Positions 1 through 7,933 of a stretch of DNA of 38,619 bases are shown here, one piece after another. The first letter of the stretch is position 1; every line of letters starts with the position of its first letter. The position numbers and the translations under genes were made by a program. This DNA is from Microcaldota archaeon (lineage in GTDB: Archaea > Micrarchaeota > Micrarchaeia > Micrarchaeales > CABMGC01), in NCBI GenBank assembly GCA_028866785.1, contig JAGWHN010000008.1, positions 1-38,619 on the forward strand. Reading direction: 5' to 3'. Below the pieces are notes generated by a model. It was not told the origin of the DNA, searched no databases, and was given only the letters and a program-made list of their open reading frames with translations.

Positions 1-804
1 GCAATTGAGGAGGCAAAGGCAGTGGGAGCCGAGAAGCTAATCCACTTCGGGCACGCGGAGTTCAAGCACGTCGATTTCCCGGTGGAGTACATCTTCTATT
101 CACAAACCGCAAGCTACGAGATAATTCCTGATGCAATGAAGGAGCTTGAGAAGTTCAAGACGGTAGGCCTCGTAACAACGATTCAGCATATTCACCAGCT
201 TGAGGAAGTAAAGGCTTTGCTTGAGGCAGCAGGAAAGACAGTAGTGATTGGAAAGCCTTACGGATTTGCAAAGCACCCAGGGCAGATACTCGGATGCGAC
301 ATTGGGAGCGCAGCTTCCATCGACAAGAAGGTCGAAGCATTTGTCTACTTCGGCGGAGGATTATTCCACCCACTCGGCGCAGTCTACTCAACTACAAAGC
401 CTTTCCTCTCAATCGATCCATTCATAAAGAAGTCAATGTGGCTGGACAACTACCGCGAGGAACACAGGAAGAGGGAGCGCGGAAAGATAACAAGGAGCAT
501 CGACGCAAAGAAGTTCGGAATCCTCGTTAGCACAAAGAATGGCCAGACAAACATGCACCTTGCAAAGGTTCTCAAGGCAAGAATTGAGATGGCGGGATGC
601 AGCGCAGCAATCCTTACTTCAAACACATTTGATTTTGACTATGTCAACAACATGATGGAGTTCGACGCATTCGTCAACACCGCTTGCCCAAGACTCACAA
701 CAGATGACAATGAAAGGCTAAGAAAGCCGCTTCTCACAGCAAACAACGTCATTGAGCTTCTCACAATTAGGGGTCAGGCAACCGAGATAAAGCAGCAAGC
801 CTAA
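1..804 (+). CDS. dph2: Dph2 diphthamide biosynthesis enzyme, 5'-truncated by window edge
   Basis: This is the C-terminal 267 residues of the radical-SAM-like enzyme that moves the 3-amino-3-carboxypropyl group of SAM to the target histidine of elongation factor 2, the first step of diphthamide synthesis. The reading frame is open to base 1, so the true start lies outside the window. Two of the three family cysteines that hold the 4Fe-4S cluster are visible, in 'ILGCDIGSA' and in 'NTACPRL'; the first one must be upstream. The family motif 'YFGGGLFHP' is also present. Archaeal Dph2 is usually about 320-340 residues, so roughly 60-70 residues are missing. The gene converges on the pilin gene downstream. 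The assignment rests on these motifs and is firm. Confidence 0.93.
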   Translation, partial: AIEEAKAVGAEKLIHFGHAEFKHVDFPVEYIFYSQTASYEIIPDAMKELEKFKTVGLVTTIQHIHQLEEVKALLEAAGKTVVIGKPYGFAKHPGQILGCDIGSAASIDKKVEAFVYFGGGLFHPLGAVYSTTKPFLSIDPFIKKSMWLDNYREEHRKRERGKITRSIDAKKFGILVSTKNGQTNMHLAKVLKARIEMAGCSAAILTSNTFDFDYVNNMMEFDAFVNTACPRLTTDDNERLRKPLLTANNVIELLTIRGQATEIKQQA

Positions 805-837
805 GCAAAGTGCAGGGCTAAAGCTGAACTAATTTTA

Positions 838-862
838 AATAAAAAAGAAAAAGAAGAAAGGT
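838..862 (-). terminator. T-rich terminator of the pilin gene
   Basis: Read on the minus strand, just after the pilin stop codon, the sequence is a run of T tracts (TTTCTTCTTTTTCTTTTTTA). Archaeal RNA polymerase terminates on such U-rich stretches without a hairpin. It lies in a 62-base convergent gap with dph2. Confidence 0.5.
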
Positions 863-866
863 AGCC

Positions 867-1451
867 TTACACTACCTTCAATGTTACAGAAGCAATCTTT
901 TGGGTTAGCATTGGGTTTGATCCCGATGATGCACCGCTGCTTAGGGTGTAGTTCATCCAGATTCCTCCGCTGAACGTTGTGCCGATTGCAGGTGCCGATA
1001 GCGCCGTCCCTGTCGTATCATAGCACTTGAATCCGCTTATTGAGATTGTCTGTCCGCTGACTAGCGTCATAATTGTTCCCGTAAGGGCGGCATTCGCGTT
1101 TGCCTGGTTTGCAGGTAGCGTGTTTGCTCCGCCAAGTGTGTTAGCCTGAACAAGCGCCGTCGTTGGGTTTGGAAGTCCAGCCGATGTTGCAGTTGCCGCG
1201 CATCCGATTCCAACATTGTAGAATGAAGAGCCTGTGCTCTGTCCGATTGTCATGACAAGGTTTCCTGTCGTTCCCAAGACCGGGTTTTGGCAAAGGAAGC
1301 CAGGAGCCGCAATGCAGCTTGTTCCAAGCAGGGAACCAGTGTTGAACACTCCGAGGCTAAAGAGCGCTCCGAGCACCACTGCGATGATGAGTATTGCCCA
1401 TCCATAGGTCATCAGATACTCCATCGCGCTTTGCAGTTTGAATATTCTCAT
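867..1451 (-). CDS. Class III signal-peptide type IV pilin / archaellin-like protein
   Basis: A 194-residue pilin-type subunit. The N-terminus is MRIFKLQSAMEYLMTYGWAI, a class III prepilin signal: a short basic leader, then Q-x-x-x-E-Y, then a hydrophobic stretch (about residues 14-36) that forms the polymerisation helix and membrane anchor. Cleavage would fall before Q7; the residue before the site is Leu where Gly is usual. The rest is low-charge, rich in Gly, Ala, Ser, Thr and Asn, as expected of an extracellular beta-rich head, with four cysteines (in SCIA, LCQN, IGCA, KCYD) that could form two disulfides. It has its own TATA box and a GTGAG ribosome site before ATG. No prepilin peptidase or TadC-like gene is adjacent; a candidate motor ATPase lies at 27.9-29.2 kb. 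Whether it forms a pilus, archaellum or adhesion fibre cannot be told. Confidence 0.85.
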   Translation of the reverse strand: MRIFKLQSAMEYLMTYGWAILIIAVVLGALFSLGVFNTGSLLGTSCIAAPGFLCQNPVLGTTGNLVMTIGQSTGSSFYNVGIGCAATATSAGLPNPTTALVQANTLGGANTLPANQANANAALTGTIMTLVSGQTISISGFKCYDTTGTALSAPAIGTTFSGGIWMNYTLSSGASSGSNPMLTQKIASVTLKVV

Positions 1452-1479
1452 TAACTCACTGGTATTGTATTCAAATATA

Positions 1480-1491
1480 CCTATTTAAACC
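1480..1491 (-). promoter_or_regulatory. TATA box of pilin gene
   Basis: Minus-strand GGTTTAAATAGG, about 35 bases before the pilin ATG, which predicts a transcript with a leader of roughly 10 bases holding the GTGAG site. It lies in the gap after the translin-family gene, so the pilin is a separate unit. Confidence 0.5.
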
Positions 1492-1496
1492 TTTTT

Positions 1497-2054
1497 CTAG
1501 GCTTTGAGGCGAAGAAGCTCGGCGTTAACGCTTTCAAGCTGTATCCTTGCCACATCCTGCTTCTTCCTAAAATTTGGAAGGACCGAGTTCGCGAACCTCA
1601 TATGTAGCGTGGTATCGTAGATTCCCTTCATTGTCTCATAGTACAGCTTTGCGCGTGATATATTCCCCTCCCGAAGCTCCTCAAAGCACTCACGCTTTAG
1701 CTCGCCCACCGCGTCCATCACGCCAAGCAGGTAGTTCACCTCATTCTCCCTCATCTGTGACATGGACGGAACTTTCCCCGTGGTGATTATGTTGTATAGA
1801 ATGTTCGCCTCGACGTACTCCTGGTGCGCCTGCATTGAGTAGTACTCAAAGCCCGCTTCAATCTTCTTTAGCGCGCCAAGCTGCCTTGAGAGAAGTGCAA
1901 GCTGCTTTTTGACCTCCTTGTACTTCTTTGCGTGCATGTTTGCCATCGCCTCACCAGAGAGTCGGACAACCGCCCTTGAGGTGCTCATGACCTTGTCCTG
2001 CCTTTCCTGCAGCTTTGCGATTCCCTGCGTGATGTTTTTTATTCCTGGTATCAT
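1497..2054 (-). CDS. Translin/TRAX-family RNA-binding protein
   Basis: A 185-residue all-helical protein of the translin family (COG2178-like). Translin and TRAX assemble into barrels that bind single-stranded RNA or DNA; in eukaryotes C3PO (translin-TRAX) is an RNase, and archaeal members have been shown to cleave RNA. Family signatures visible are 'QEYVEANILY', 'NYLLGVMDAVGELKRE' and the C-terminal 'LPNFRKKQDVARI'. The acidic residues of the TRAX-type active site could sit in the EYVEA and GELKRE segments, but this is inferred. ATG at 2054 is preferred to an in-frame TTG three bases earlier. It is last in the leftward glyS-ogg-translin run, 8 bases after the ogg stop. Confidence 0.85.
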   Translation of the reverse strand: MIPGIKNITQGIAKLQERQDKVMSTSRAVVRLSGEAMANMHAKKYKEVKKQLALLSRQLGALKKIEAGFEYYSMQAHQEYVEANILYNIITTGKVPSMSQMRENEVNYLLGVMDAVGELKRECFEELREGNISRAKLYYETMKGIYDTTLHMRFANSVLPNFRKKQDVARIQLESVNAELLRLKA

Positions 2055-2062
2055 CAAATCAT

Positions 2063-2932
2063 CTAGTTAATCTTGAGGCTTCTCCCGTGCCAGAAAAGGT
2101 ACTGCTGGGCATATCCTGCATCCTTTCCCCACCTATCCTCCGCAAACTTGTGGATTGTCTTGATGCTCTGCACCTTTCCCTTGAAGTATACTCGCTCTAC
2201 AATCCTTTTAATCCATGTGTCCACTGGGAACGCCTCAAGCTTCTCGTAGCCCATGAGAAGTATGCAGTCTGCAACCTTGTCACCGATTCCCGGAAGGGTC
2301 ATGAGCTCCTCTTTTATGTGCTCATATTTTTTCCCCCGCAGCTTGTAGAGGTCAAAACCGTCAACGCACTGCTGCGCGATTCCCTTGATGTACTTTCCCC
2401 TGAATCCCGTTCCGCATTTCATTATCTCTCTCACGCTGAGATTTGCAAACGTCTCAGGTGTCGGAAAACTCTTGACCACAATTTGCCTTCCATTGTGCTC
2501 AAAGACTTGCAAATCCCCATGCACTTCTATCAACTTCTTTACAATCCCGCGTATCCTCTTCACGTTGTTGAATTGTGACATTACAAAGCAAACCGTAGTC
2601 TCCCATGGATCGTTCCTTGTTATCCTCATTCCAGGGTATTTTTCAATTGACTCCACAAGAAACTGGTCCGTTGCGATTGCCTCGTAGATTTTTTGCATAT
2701 TGTCCTTGAGCCCAAAGCGCCTCACAATTTCCTGCCTTGCTCTTTGCTCGCTTATTTTTGGTAGAACAGAATATTCCAATAAATTTTTGTGCTGCTTCAC
2801 TTCGAATTTCCTAAAATCAGAGACGTAATCCACCCTTTTTCCCTCCTCGTGGATATCGCCAAAAAATGTAAGGGGCTGCGCGCTCTCAACAGTGTACCTA
2901 ATGTCAAAATCAGCTACCTTGATCTTCCCCAT
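2063..2932 (-). CDS. ogg: 8-oxoguanine DNA glycosylase/AP lyase, OGG1 family
   Basis: Base-excision repair enzyme that removes 8-oxoguanine opposite C and can nick the abasic site. The 289-residue protein has the full OGG1 plan: an N-terminal beta domain, 'SQFNNVKRIRGIV' (matching the SNNNIxRIxGMV signature), the helix-hairpin-helix 'LPGIGDKVADCILL' with the Schiff-base lysine in GDKVADC, and the catalytic aspartate in 'FPVDTWIKR'. This is the OGG1-like type with N-terminal domain, not the short archaeal AGOG or OGG2 type. The gene follows glyS by 13 bases and precedes the translin gene, so it is probably co-transcribed with glyS. Confidence 0.93.
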   Translation of the reverse strand: MGKIKVADFDIRYTVESAQPLTFFGDIHEEGKRVDYVSDFRKFEVKQHKNLLEYSVLPKISEQRARQEIVRRFGLKDNMQKIYEAIATDQFLVESIEKYPGMRITRNDPWETTVCFVMSQFNNVKRIRGIVKKLIEVHGDLQVFEHNGRQIVVKSFPTPETFANLSVREIMKCGTGFRGKYIKGIAQQCVDGFDLYKLRGKKYEHIKEELMTLPGIGDKVADCILLMGYEKLEAFPVDTWIKRIVERVYFKGKVQSIKTIHKFAEDRWGKDAGYAQQYLFWHGRSLKIN

Positions 2933-2945
2933 AAGACTCTTTCTC

Positions 2946-4421
2946 TCAAGGATATGCGACTTCCCTTGCCACTACGTCCTCTATCTCGGAGATTTTTATC
3001 CTCTCCTGCGACATCGAGTCCCTTTTCCTGAGCGTAACTGTGTTGTCCTCCATCGTCTGATAGTCCACGGTTATCGCAAGCGGAGCTCCTATCTCATCAA
3101 GCCTCCTATATCTTCTTCCTATGGCGCCAGATGCGTCAAAAAACGCGTCATACTTCCTGTTAAGTGTCAGGAAAATCCCATCCGCTTTCTCGAAAAGCCC
3201 GTCCTTTTTCATGAGCGGAAGTATCCCGATGTGTACCGGCGCAAGATAAGGTTTGAGGGAGAGAAGCGTCCTGTCATTCTCCTTGTCAAAGCGTATCGTG
3301 TGCTCAATCATCGTGTAGAGGCTCCTGTCGATTCCCATCGAGAGCTCGAAGATGTGGGGAAGAACCTTCTCCTCCCCATCCATGACCTCAAAATTCGCCT
3401 TGCTCTTCTCCGCGTGCGCCTTGAGGTCGTAGTCCGACCTGTAGTTGCATGCGACAAGCTCAAGCCATCCTGTCGTAGTCTCAACCTCGAAGTCAAATGC
3501 GACCGAGGCGTAAAATGCCTTCTCCTTTGCGCCGAGTTTCCTGAACCTGCTCTTGCTCACATCGATTCCCGTCTTTTGGTAGAACTCCACAAGTAGCCCG
3601 AGATAGTATGCGACCAGCTTGTTTGGAACCATCTCCAGCTCCACCGCCTGCTTGCAGGTGACTGTCTGGACTGTCTTCTCGTCAAGCATCAAATTCAGCT
3701 CCGTGTCCTCCACCTCCCCGAACCTTTGCACATCATTTAGCTTGTTCGGGTTTAGGAACACCTCGATCTCCGCTTGATAAAATTCCCTTAGCCTGAGCAA
3801 ACTTTGCCTTGGCGAAATCTCGTTTCGGAAGCTCTTTCCTATCTGCGCAAGCCCGACGGGAAGCTTTCCCCTCATTGTCTTGAACACCCTTGGGAAATCG
3901 ACAAAGAGCGACTGGCAGGTCTCCGGCCTTAGATATGCGTCTTCGCCCTCTGGGCCTATTCCTACCTTGAACATCATGTTGAACTTTCCAACCTTGCCTA
4001 GCTTTCCCTTGCACTTTGAGCAAGCAATGCGGTGCTTTTCGATTTCATCGTCAAACTCGTGAAGCGGGGCGCTTTCGGGCACGACAACATTTGCTACCTC
4101 CGCAAGCATCTTGTCCGCGCGGTAGATCGAGCCGCACTTTGTGCACTTCACAATCGGGTCCGCAAAGGATGCAAGGTGTCCCGATGCCTCAAAGACTGGC
4201 TTTGCCATTATCTGGCTCCCGTCAATCTCAAGCATCTCGTCCCTTCTAACCAGCTCCCTCCTCCACAGCTCGATGAACTTGTTCTTGAGGCTCACCCCGT
4301 TTGGCCCATACTCCCAAAAGCCGGCTGGCGTGTCTGGGTAGACCTCACAGGAAGGAAAGTAAAAGCCGCGCTCGAGCGCAAGCTTCATTATCTGCTCATA
4401 GTCAAGTACCGAATTTTCCAT
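2946..4421 (-). CDS. glyS: Glycyl-tRNA synthetase, class II dimeric type
   Basis: Charges tRNA-Gly with glycine. The 491-residue protein is of the alpha2 archaeal/eukaryotic type. Motif 2 is seen in 'FRNEISPRQSLLRLREFYQ', motif 3 in 'FELSMGIDRSLYTM', and the N-terminal signature is 'RGFYFPSCEVYPDTPAGFWE'. Two CxxC pairs (CTKC near residue 92 and CSKC near 134) form a zinc-binding insert. The C-terminal anticodon-binding domain reads 'LAPVHIGILPLMKKDG...'. It is somewhat shorter than many archaeal homologs (about 550-570 residues). It is first of a leftward three-gene run and has a strong TATA box about 45 bases before its ATG. Confidence 0.97.
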   Translation of the reverse strand: MENSVLDYEQIMKLALERGFYFPSCEVYPDTPAGFWEYGPNGVSLKNKFIELWRRELVRRDEMLEIDGSQIMAKPVFEASGHLASFADPIVKCTKCGSIYRADKMLAEVANVVVPESAPLHEFDDEIEKHRIACSKCKGKLGKVGKFNMMFKVGIGPEGEDAYLRPETCQSLFVDFPRVFKTMRGKLPVGLAQIGKSFRNEISPRQSLLRLREFYQAEIEVFLNPNKLNDVQRFGEVEDTELNLMLDEKTVQTVTCKQAVELEMVPNKLVAYYLGLLVEFYQKTGIDVSKSRFRKLGAKEKAFYASVAFDFEVETTTGWLELVACNYRSDYDLKAHAEKSKANFEVMDGEEKVLPHIFELSMGIDRSLYTMIEHTIRFDKENDRTLLSLKPYLAPVHIGILPLMKKDGLFEKADGIFLTLNRKYDAFFDASGAIGRRYRRLDEIGAPLAITVDYQTMEDNTVTLRKRDSMSQERIKISEIEDVVAREVAYP

Positions 4422-4458
4422 TCAAAAGCACTGTCGAAACGTATAGAATTGTGCCGAC

Positions 4459-4472
4459 TATATTTTATAACC
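4459..4472 (-). promoter_or_regulatory. TATA box of glyS operon
   Basis: Minus-strand GGTTATAAAATATAG is a near-perfect archaeal TATA box about 45 bases before the glyS start, giving a predicted leader of around 20 bases. Confidence 0.6.
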
Positions 4473-4524
4473 ATTTCTCCGCTCGGCTTTCAAAATGGGT
4501 TGCTAAAGAAGTAGGCTGGCTTTT

Positions 4525-5049
4525 TCAGACCGGCTTGAAGGTCACGGTTATCGCATCGCTGTTGACTATTCCTACGCTTCCCGCATTTAGGAAGATCGCC
4601 ATGCTTTTCTCGAGTTCAACATATTTTATCTTGCCCTCGACCTTGGTCATAACCCCTCCATGGTCCAGAACTATCGAGGCCTTCATACGATTCTCAAAAA
4701 GCGTCGTGTACTCAAACCCGACCTCCCCAAATTTCTCCAGCCACTTGAATCCCTCATCGTATATCCTCGCGATTGACCCTACCTCCGAGGCTCTCTGCAT
4801 CTCTTTGTCCACCGGGTAAAAGTTTATGATATCTTTATCATAGGCCCTGCTCATCAGCCCCTCATCCGCCTTTCTCATGAGGCTCTGCATCCTGTTTGTC
4901 AGCGCTATTAGCGATTGCTTGCCAGTCCCCTCCTCGCTGCCTTCTGTTCTTGAAGCATCCACAAAGGACCTCTGCATTCCCTCTGTCACATTGCCTCTCT
5001 CAAGCAGGCTTGGGCTTGTTATAGAATAAATTTTTTCCTTGGTTTCCAC
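4525..5049 (-). CDS. Unknown 174-residue protein, probably leaderless
   Basis: Not recognised. The protein is soluble with no membrane segment: a polar, Glu/Ser/Thr-rich N-terminal third (residues 1-50), a helical middle with 'LTNRMQSLMRKADEGL', and a beta-rich C-terminal half that includes 'YDEGFKWLEKFGEVGFEY' and ends in 'NSDAITVTFKPV'. The start is GTG at 5049; there is no Shine-Dalgarno, but a TATA box (TTATAAAAC on the minus strand, around 5071-5079) lies about 28 bases upstream, so the mRNA should begin at or next to the GTG (leaderless). Divergent to nop5 across 117 bases. Codon use is like its neighbours and the frame is intact, so it is very probably a real gene of unknown role. Confidence 0.7.
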   Translation of the reverse strand: METKEKIYSITSPSLLERGNVTEGMQRSFVDASRTEGSEEGTGKQSLIALTNRMQSLMRKADEGLMSRAYDKDIINFYPVDKEMQRASEVGSIARIYDEGFKWLEKFGEVGFEYTTLFENRMKASIVLDHGGVMTKVEGKIKYVELEKSMAIFLNAGSVGIVNSDAITVTFKPV

Positions 5050-5166
5050 AGCAAAGGTTCTGCGTCGCGTTTTATAATGGTTGTCCTATCTTCGTTTTTC
5101 AGGTTCAGGGCAGGCTATCACAATTAATATATCTGTTTGGCTACATAATCTATTCATCACAAGCTG

Positions 5167-5976
5167 ATGCTCATGAAGAAGGAGACACTATTTGAAAAGC
5201 GAGAGAGACTGATGAATGCCGCGAAGGCGAGCCTCAGCGACTCTTATGCGGGATCGGAGCATGCAATCATGCAGGCAGTCAGCTCGTACCTGGAAGTCGA
5301 GAAGGTCAGAAACCAGCTCTTTGAGAGGCTTGAGGAATGGTACTCGATTTACTTCCCGGAATACAGAGCAAACTCATCAATCTCACTTGCAAAATTCGTG
5401 ATCAATTTCGGCGCAAACAAGAAAGCGCCATCGGTGGAGGAGCTAAGGAGCAAGATCGGCGAGGGCGCAGAGAAGCTCCACTCCCAGATCGAGAACAGCA
5501 TCGGCAGGGAGCCGACTGCGGAGGAATACGAGACGCTAAAGAGCATGGCCCAAAGCGAGATCACGCTTCAGGAGGTCGGAAACTCAATAGACAAGTACCT
5601 TGAAACTTCGGTAAAGAAGCTGATGCCGAACATCTCATACTTGATCGACTACAAGATTGCAGCCGAGCTTCTTGCAAAGGCAGGTTCGCTAGAGAGGCTC
5701 GCGATGATGCCTGCAAGCACGCTTCAGCTGCTCGGCGCAGAGAAGGCGCTCTTCAAGCACCTAAAGTTCGGCACAAAGCCACCTAAGTACGGAATCCTAT
5801 TCAAGCTTCCGCAGATCGTTAGCGCAAACAAGAAGATGAAGGGAAGGCTTGCAAGGCTCTATGCAAACAAGATAAGCATCGCCGCAAAGGGAGACGCGTT
5901 CACGCACAACTTCATAGCGGAGAAGCTAAAGGCTGACATTGCAAAGTCCACTACAAGGCAGAAGGGCGGGAAGTAA
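5167..5976 (+). CDS. nop5: Nop5 (C/D-box sRNP core protein) without N-terminal domain
   Basis: Nop5 (Nop56/58 homolog) bridges L7Ae-bound C/D guide RNAs to the 2'-O-methyltransferase fibrillarin. The 269 residues cover the coiled-coil ('IMQAVSSYLEVEKVRNQLFERLEEWYSIYFPE' split by family-typical positions) and the RNA-binding NOP domain with 'LGAEKALFKHLKFG', 'TKPPKYGILF' and 'RLARLYANKISIAAKGD'. Only about 33 residues precede the coiled-coil, whereas many archaeal Nop5 proteins have about 120 residues there that bind fibrillarin; the upstream bases hold no in-frame continuation. No fibrillarin gene lies in the window. ATG at 5167 or 5173 (after TGATGCTC) are both possible. A TATA-like AATTAATATATC lies around 5129-5140. 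Confidence 0.93.
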   Translation: MLMKKETLFEKRERLMNAAKASLSDSYAGSEHAIMQAVSSYLEVEKVRNQLFERLEEWYSIYFPEYRANSSISLAKFVINFGANKKAPSVEELRSKIGEGAEKLHSQIENSIGREPTAEEYETLKSMAQSEITLQEVGNSIDKYLETSVKKLMPNISYLIDYKIAAELLAKAGSLERLAMMPASTLQLLGAEKALFKHLKFGTKPPKYGILFKLPQIVSANKKMKGRLARLYANKISIAAKGDAFTHNFIAEKLKADIAKSTTRQKGGK

Positions 5977-6063
5977 ACCGGTTTTTGAGATCTGATTCCT
6001 ACGTACCTTGAGCAAAGCCTTTTATTTCTGCCTTGTAGAATTGATACCCCCTAGGGCGACAAC

Positions 6064-6234
6064 ATGGGAGCATCAAACAAGAAGACCGATTCCGTTTCAA
6101 CTCAGCATATTCTACATTCGAAGACGACAAACTGCCCGTTTGTCTCCACTCACGAAAACGATTTGTCCTATAGGGAAGAGCTCTCGCTCGAAAATAGGCA
6201 CTCTGAGAGCTTCGGGCTTATTGATACTCTGTAG
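6064..6234 (+). CDS. Possible small protein, 56 codons
   Basis: An open frame beginning MGASNKKTDS and ending ESFGLIDTL, rich in Ser, Thr, His and Asn, with no membrane segment and no recognised family. It sits in the 240-base gap between nop5 and the convergent regulator gene and overlaps the last 17 bases of the latter. A TATA-like CTTTTATT lies at about 6018-6025 and a weak AGGG stands before the ATG. This could equally be a non-coding stretch or an RNA; the call is tentative. Confidence 0.3.
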   Translation: MGASNKKTDSVSTQHILHSKTTNCPFVSTHENDLSYREELSLENRHSESFGLIDTL

Positions 6235-7399
6235 AGTTAGGGTCAGGCATGTACCTGTTCTCAGAAGTCTCCTCATCAATTGGATTCTCAAGATTCTTCC
6301 TGTTGAAGCGCGGCACTAGCTTGTCGCTCTCAAGGTTGCGGTACTGCTGCGAGTACTTCATGTCAAAGTCGCGTATGCCAAGCTGGCCCACGATCACATT
6401 CATCACTCTTGCTGTCGTGATCTCGATTCCGGAATTGTTTCTCTTGACGCTTTTTATGAACTTGTCCGCAGCAGCCTTGTCCGCAAAGCTTGCGAAGATG
6501 AATATGCCCTGGGGATTAGAGATGTCGCACATGTACATGTACTCGTTGTGCTTCTTCTCGTAGTCCTTCACTATCTCAAGGCCCCAAGAGTTCTTCTTCG
6601 GGGTGTACTTGTCGTAGTCGAATATCTTCACCTGCATAACAATGTTGTAGGTCAGCTTTGGCTTTCCCTCATAGTATGTGACGCGCTTTAATATCTCCGT
6701 CCTCCTCAGCCTGTCCATCGCGTAGACCATCCCCTGCTGCTCCTTCTTGTACTTCTTTGCAATCGAGATGAACTCCTGCCTCCCGTTTTCGTTTAGCCCG
6801 AGCAGAAGCGCAAGGTACGTCTCTGAGATGTTGAACTTCTCAAGCAGCTCCTTTCGAAGTGGGAAGAATCCGAACTGTCCCTTTATCTTGTTGAGCTTGG
6901 AAACGACAGGCTTCTTTAGCTTCTTTGAGAGATTGATTATGAAGCTGTTCATCTCGTCATAGTTTCGCGAGACCCCGTACATGATAAAGTCGTATTTTCC
7001 TCCTAGCTTTGCAACAAACTGTGGAATGTATGAGCCCTCTATCGCCTTTGCAAACTGCTCCTCTGTCGGGGCTCCCTTAATGAAATTGAATACAACGATG
7101 TATTCCTCGTATCCTGCCTCTGGAATTTCCTCAATTGCCTCATCAAGTATCTCCTTCTTTGTCCTCATCCTCGACATCTTGATGAACTCGTACCTCCAGA
7201 TCTTCTCAATGTCGATCTCTGGGACGAAATGCAGGTCATATTCCTTGATTGTCTCCAAAAATAAGTGGTATGCGCTTGGCTTTGTGATTCCAAGGTTCTT
7301 TCCCAGGTTTCCGATGCTCATCCTTCCGTTGATGCTCAAAAGCTTGAGCATCTTAGACTTGAGCTCCTCCCTTTTGCTTTCCTCAATAACTCTTGGCAT
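6218..7399 (-). CDS. Lrp/AsnC-type transcription regulator with tandem units
   Basis: A 393-residue DNA-binding protein. The N-terminal helix-turn-helix is around residues 8-45 ('MLKLLSINGRMSIGNLGKNL', then 'TKPSAYHLF'). It is followed by a ligand-sensing alpha/beta region ('EEYIVVFNFIKGAPTEEQF...YDFIMYGVSRNYDEM') that looks like an Lrp RAM domain. A second winged-helix-like part ('KFNISETYLALLLGLNENGRQEFISIAKKYKKEQQ') and a second RAM-like beta-alpha-beta region ('GIFIFASFADKAAADKFIKSV') follow, so the gene encodes two Lrp-like units in tandem. ATG at 7399 with GGAG close by is preferred over an upstream TTG at 7414. It is divergent to the VirB-like operon at 7539, making it a natural candidate for controlling that operon, which is inference. 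Confidence 0.75.
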   Translation of the reverse strand: MPRVIEESKREELKSKMLKLLSINGRMSIGNLGKNLGITKPSAYHLFLETIKEYDLHFVPEIDIEKIWRYEFIKMSRMRTKKEILDEAIEEIPEAGYEEYIVVFNFIKGAPTEEQFAKAIEGSYIPQFVAKLGGKYDFIMYGVSRNYDEMNSFIINLSKKLKKPVVSKLNKIKGQFGFFPLRKELLEKFNISETYLALLLGLNENGRQEFISIAKKYKKEQQGMVYAMDRLRRTEILKRVTYYEGKPKLTYNIVMQVKIFDYDKYTPKKNSWGLEIVKDYEKKHNEYMYMCDISNPQGIFIFASFADKAAADKFIKSVKRNNSGIEITTARVMNVIVGQLGIRDFDMKYSQQYRNLESDKLVPRFNRKNLENPIDEETSENRYMPDPNSTEYQ

Positions 7400-7483
7400 A
7401 ACTCCTACTCTCAAAGCCGAACTCTCGACGAATCAACCATTAATAAGAGATAGCAGGGCTAAAAAGATTATTGGAGTTTTATC

Positions 7484-7498
7484 ATTATATTTAAATAG
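7484..7498 (+). promoter_or_regulatory. Palindromic TATA box of the VirB-like operon
   Basis: ATTATATTTAAATAG contains the palindrome TATTTAAATA, a strong TBP site. Placed 41-55 bases before the GTG at 7539 it predicts a leader of about 20 bases that contains AAGGTGAT. A second AT-rich box, ATGATATATTAC, at 7511-7522 would instead give a leaderless start. The region is shared with the divergent Lrp-type gene. Confidence 0.5.
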
Positions 7499-7538
7499 TT
7501 ATTCAAATAAATGATATATTACTTAAGTATAAGGTGAT

Positions 7539-7925
7539 GTGACGAAACTTAAAACAAAAATGGGGCAAATTGAAAGAAGACTTGGCAAGGGCTTTTTCGG
7601 GCTCGCCCCCTTTTTACTCCTTCTCCTGGCTGGCGAGGTTCATGCATCTTCCTATTTTTCACTTGACATAGCGGGGACGCTAACTTCCCTGCAACAGATA
7701 CTCTCCCAGATCGGCCCGATGCTGAGCGCAGTGCTCTTTATTGTCGCAGGGATCTTCTACGCTGTGGGGCAGCTGCTTCCGCCCGACAAGAAGGCAAACT
7801 TCCACACGACCTCGATCAACATAATAATCGGGGCAATAATGGTTGCGGTTCTCTCCGTTGCATCAAATGGGCTTGCGCTCGCATCAACCCATCTTATCGG
7901 CAACCTCACCGCCAACTCAATCTAA
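7539..7925 (+). CDS. VirB2/TrbC-like pilin or CedA1-like small membrane protein
   Basis: A 128-residue protein with the layout of a conjugation pilin: a basic N-terminus, a hydrophobic signal (about residues 20-32) with a possible signal-peptidase site after 'GEVHA', a first hydrophobic helix 'IGPMLSAVLFIVAGIFYAVG', a short charged loop 'PPDKKANFH', and a second helix 'INIIIGAIMVAVLSVASNGL'. VirB2/TrbC pilins have the same order of signal, helix, positive loop, helix, and archaeal CedA1/TedA-type pilins are related. The sequence shows no class III prepilin signal, so it is distinct from the pilin at 0.9-1.45 kb. The start is GTG directly after AAGGTGAT; ATG at 7560 is an alternative. First gene of a seven-gene operon. 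Confidence 0.65.
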   Translation: MTKLKTKMGQIERRLGKGFFGLAPFLLLLLAGEVHASSYFSLDIAGTLTSLQQILSQIGPMLSAVLFIVAGIFYAVGQLLPPDKKANFHTTSINIIIGAIMVAVLSVASNGLALASTHLIGNLTANSI

Positions 7926-7933
7926 GTGAGGAA

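Noticed and set aside
2892..3596. A 234-codon plus-strand frame opposite glyS and ogg
   Set aside because: It runs across the ends of two clear minus-strand genes; the length is explained by the codon bias of the real genes.
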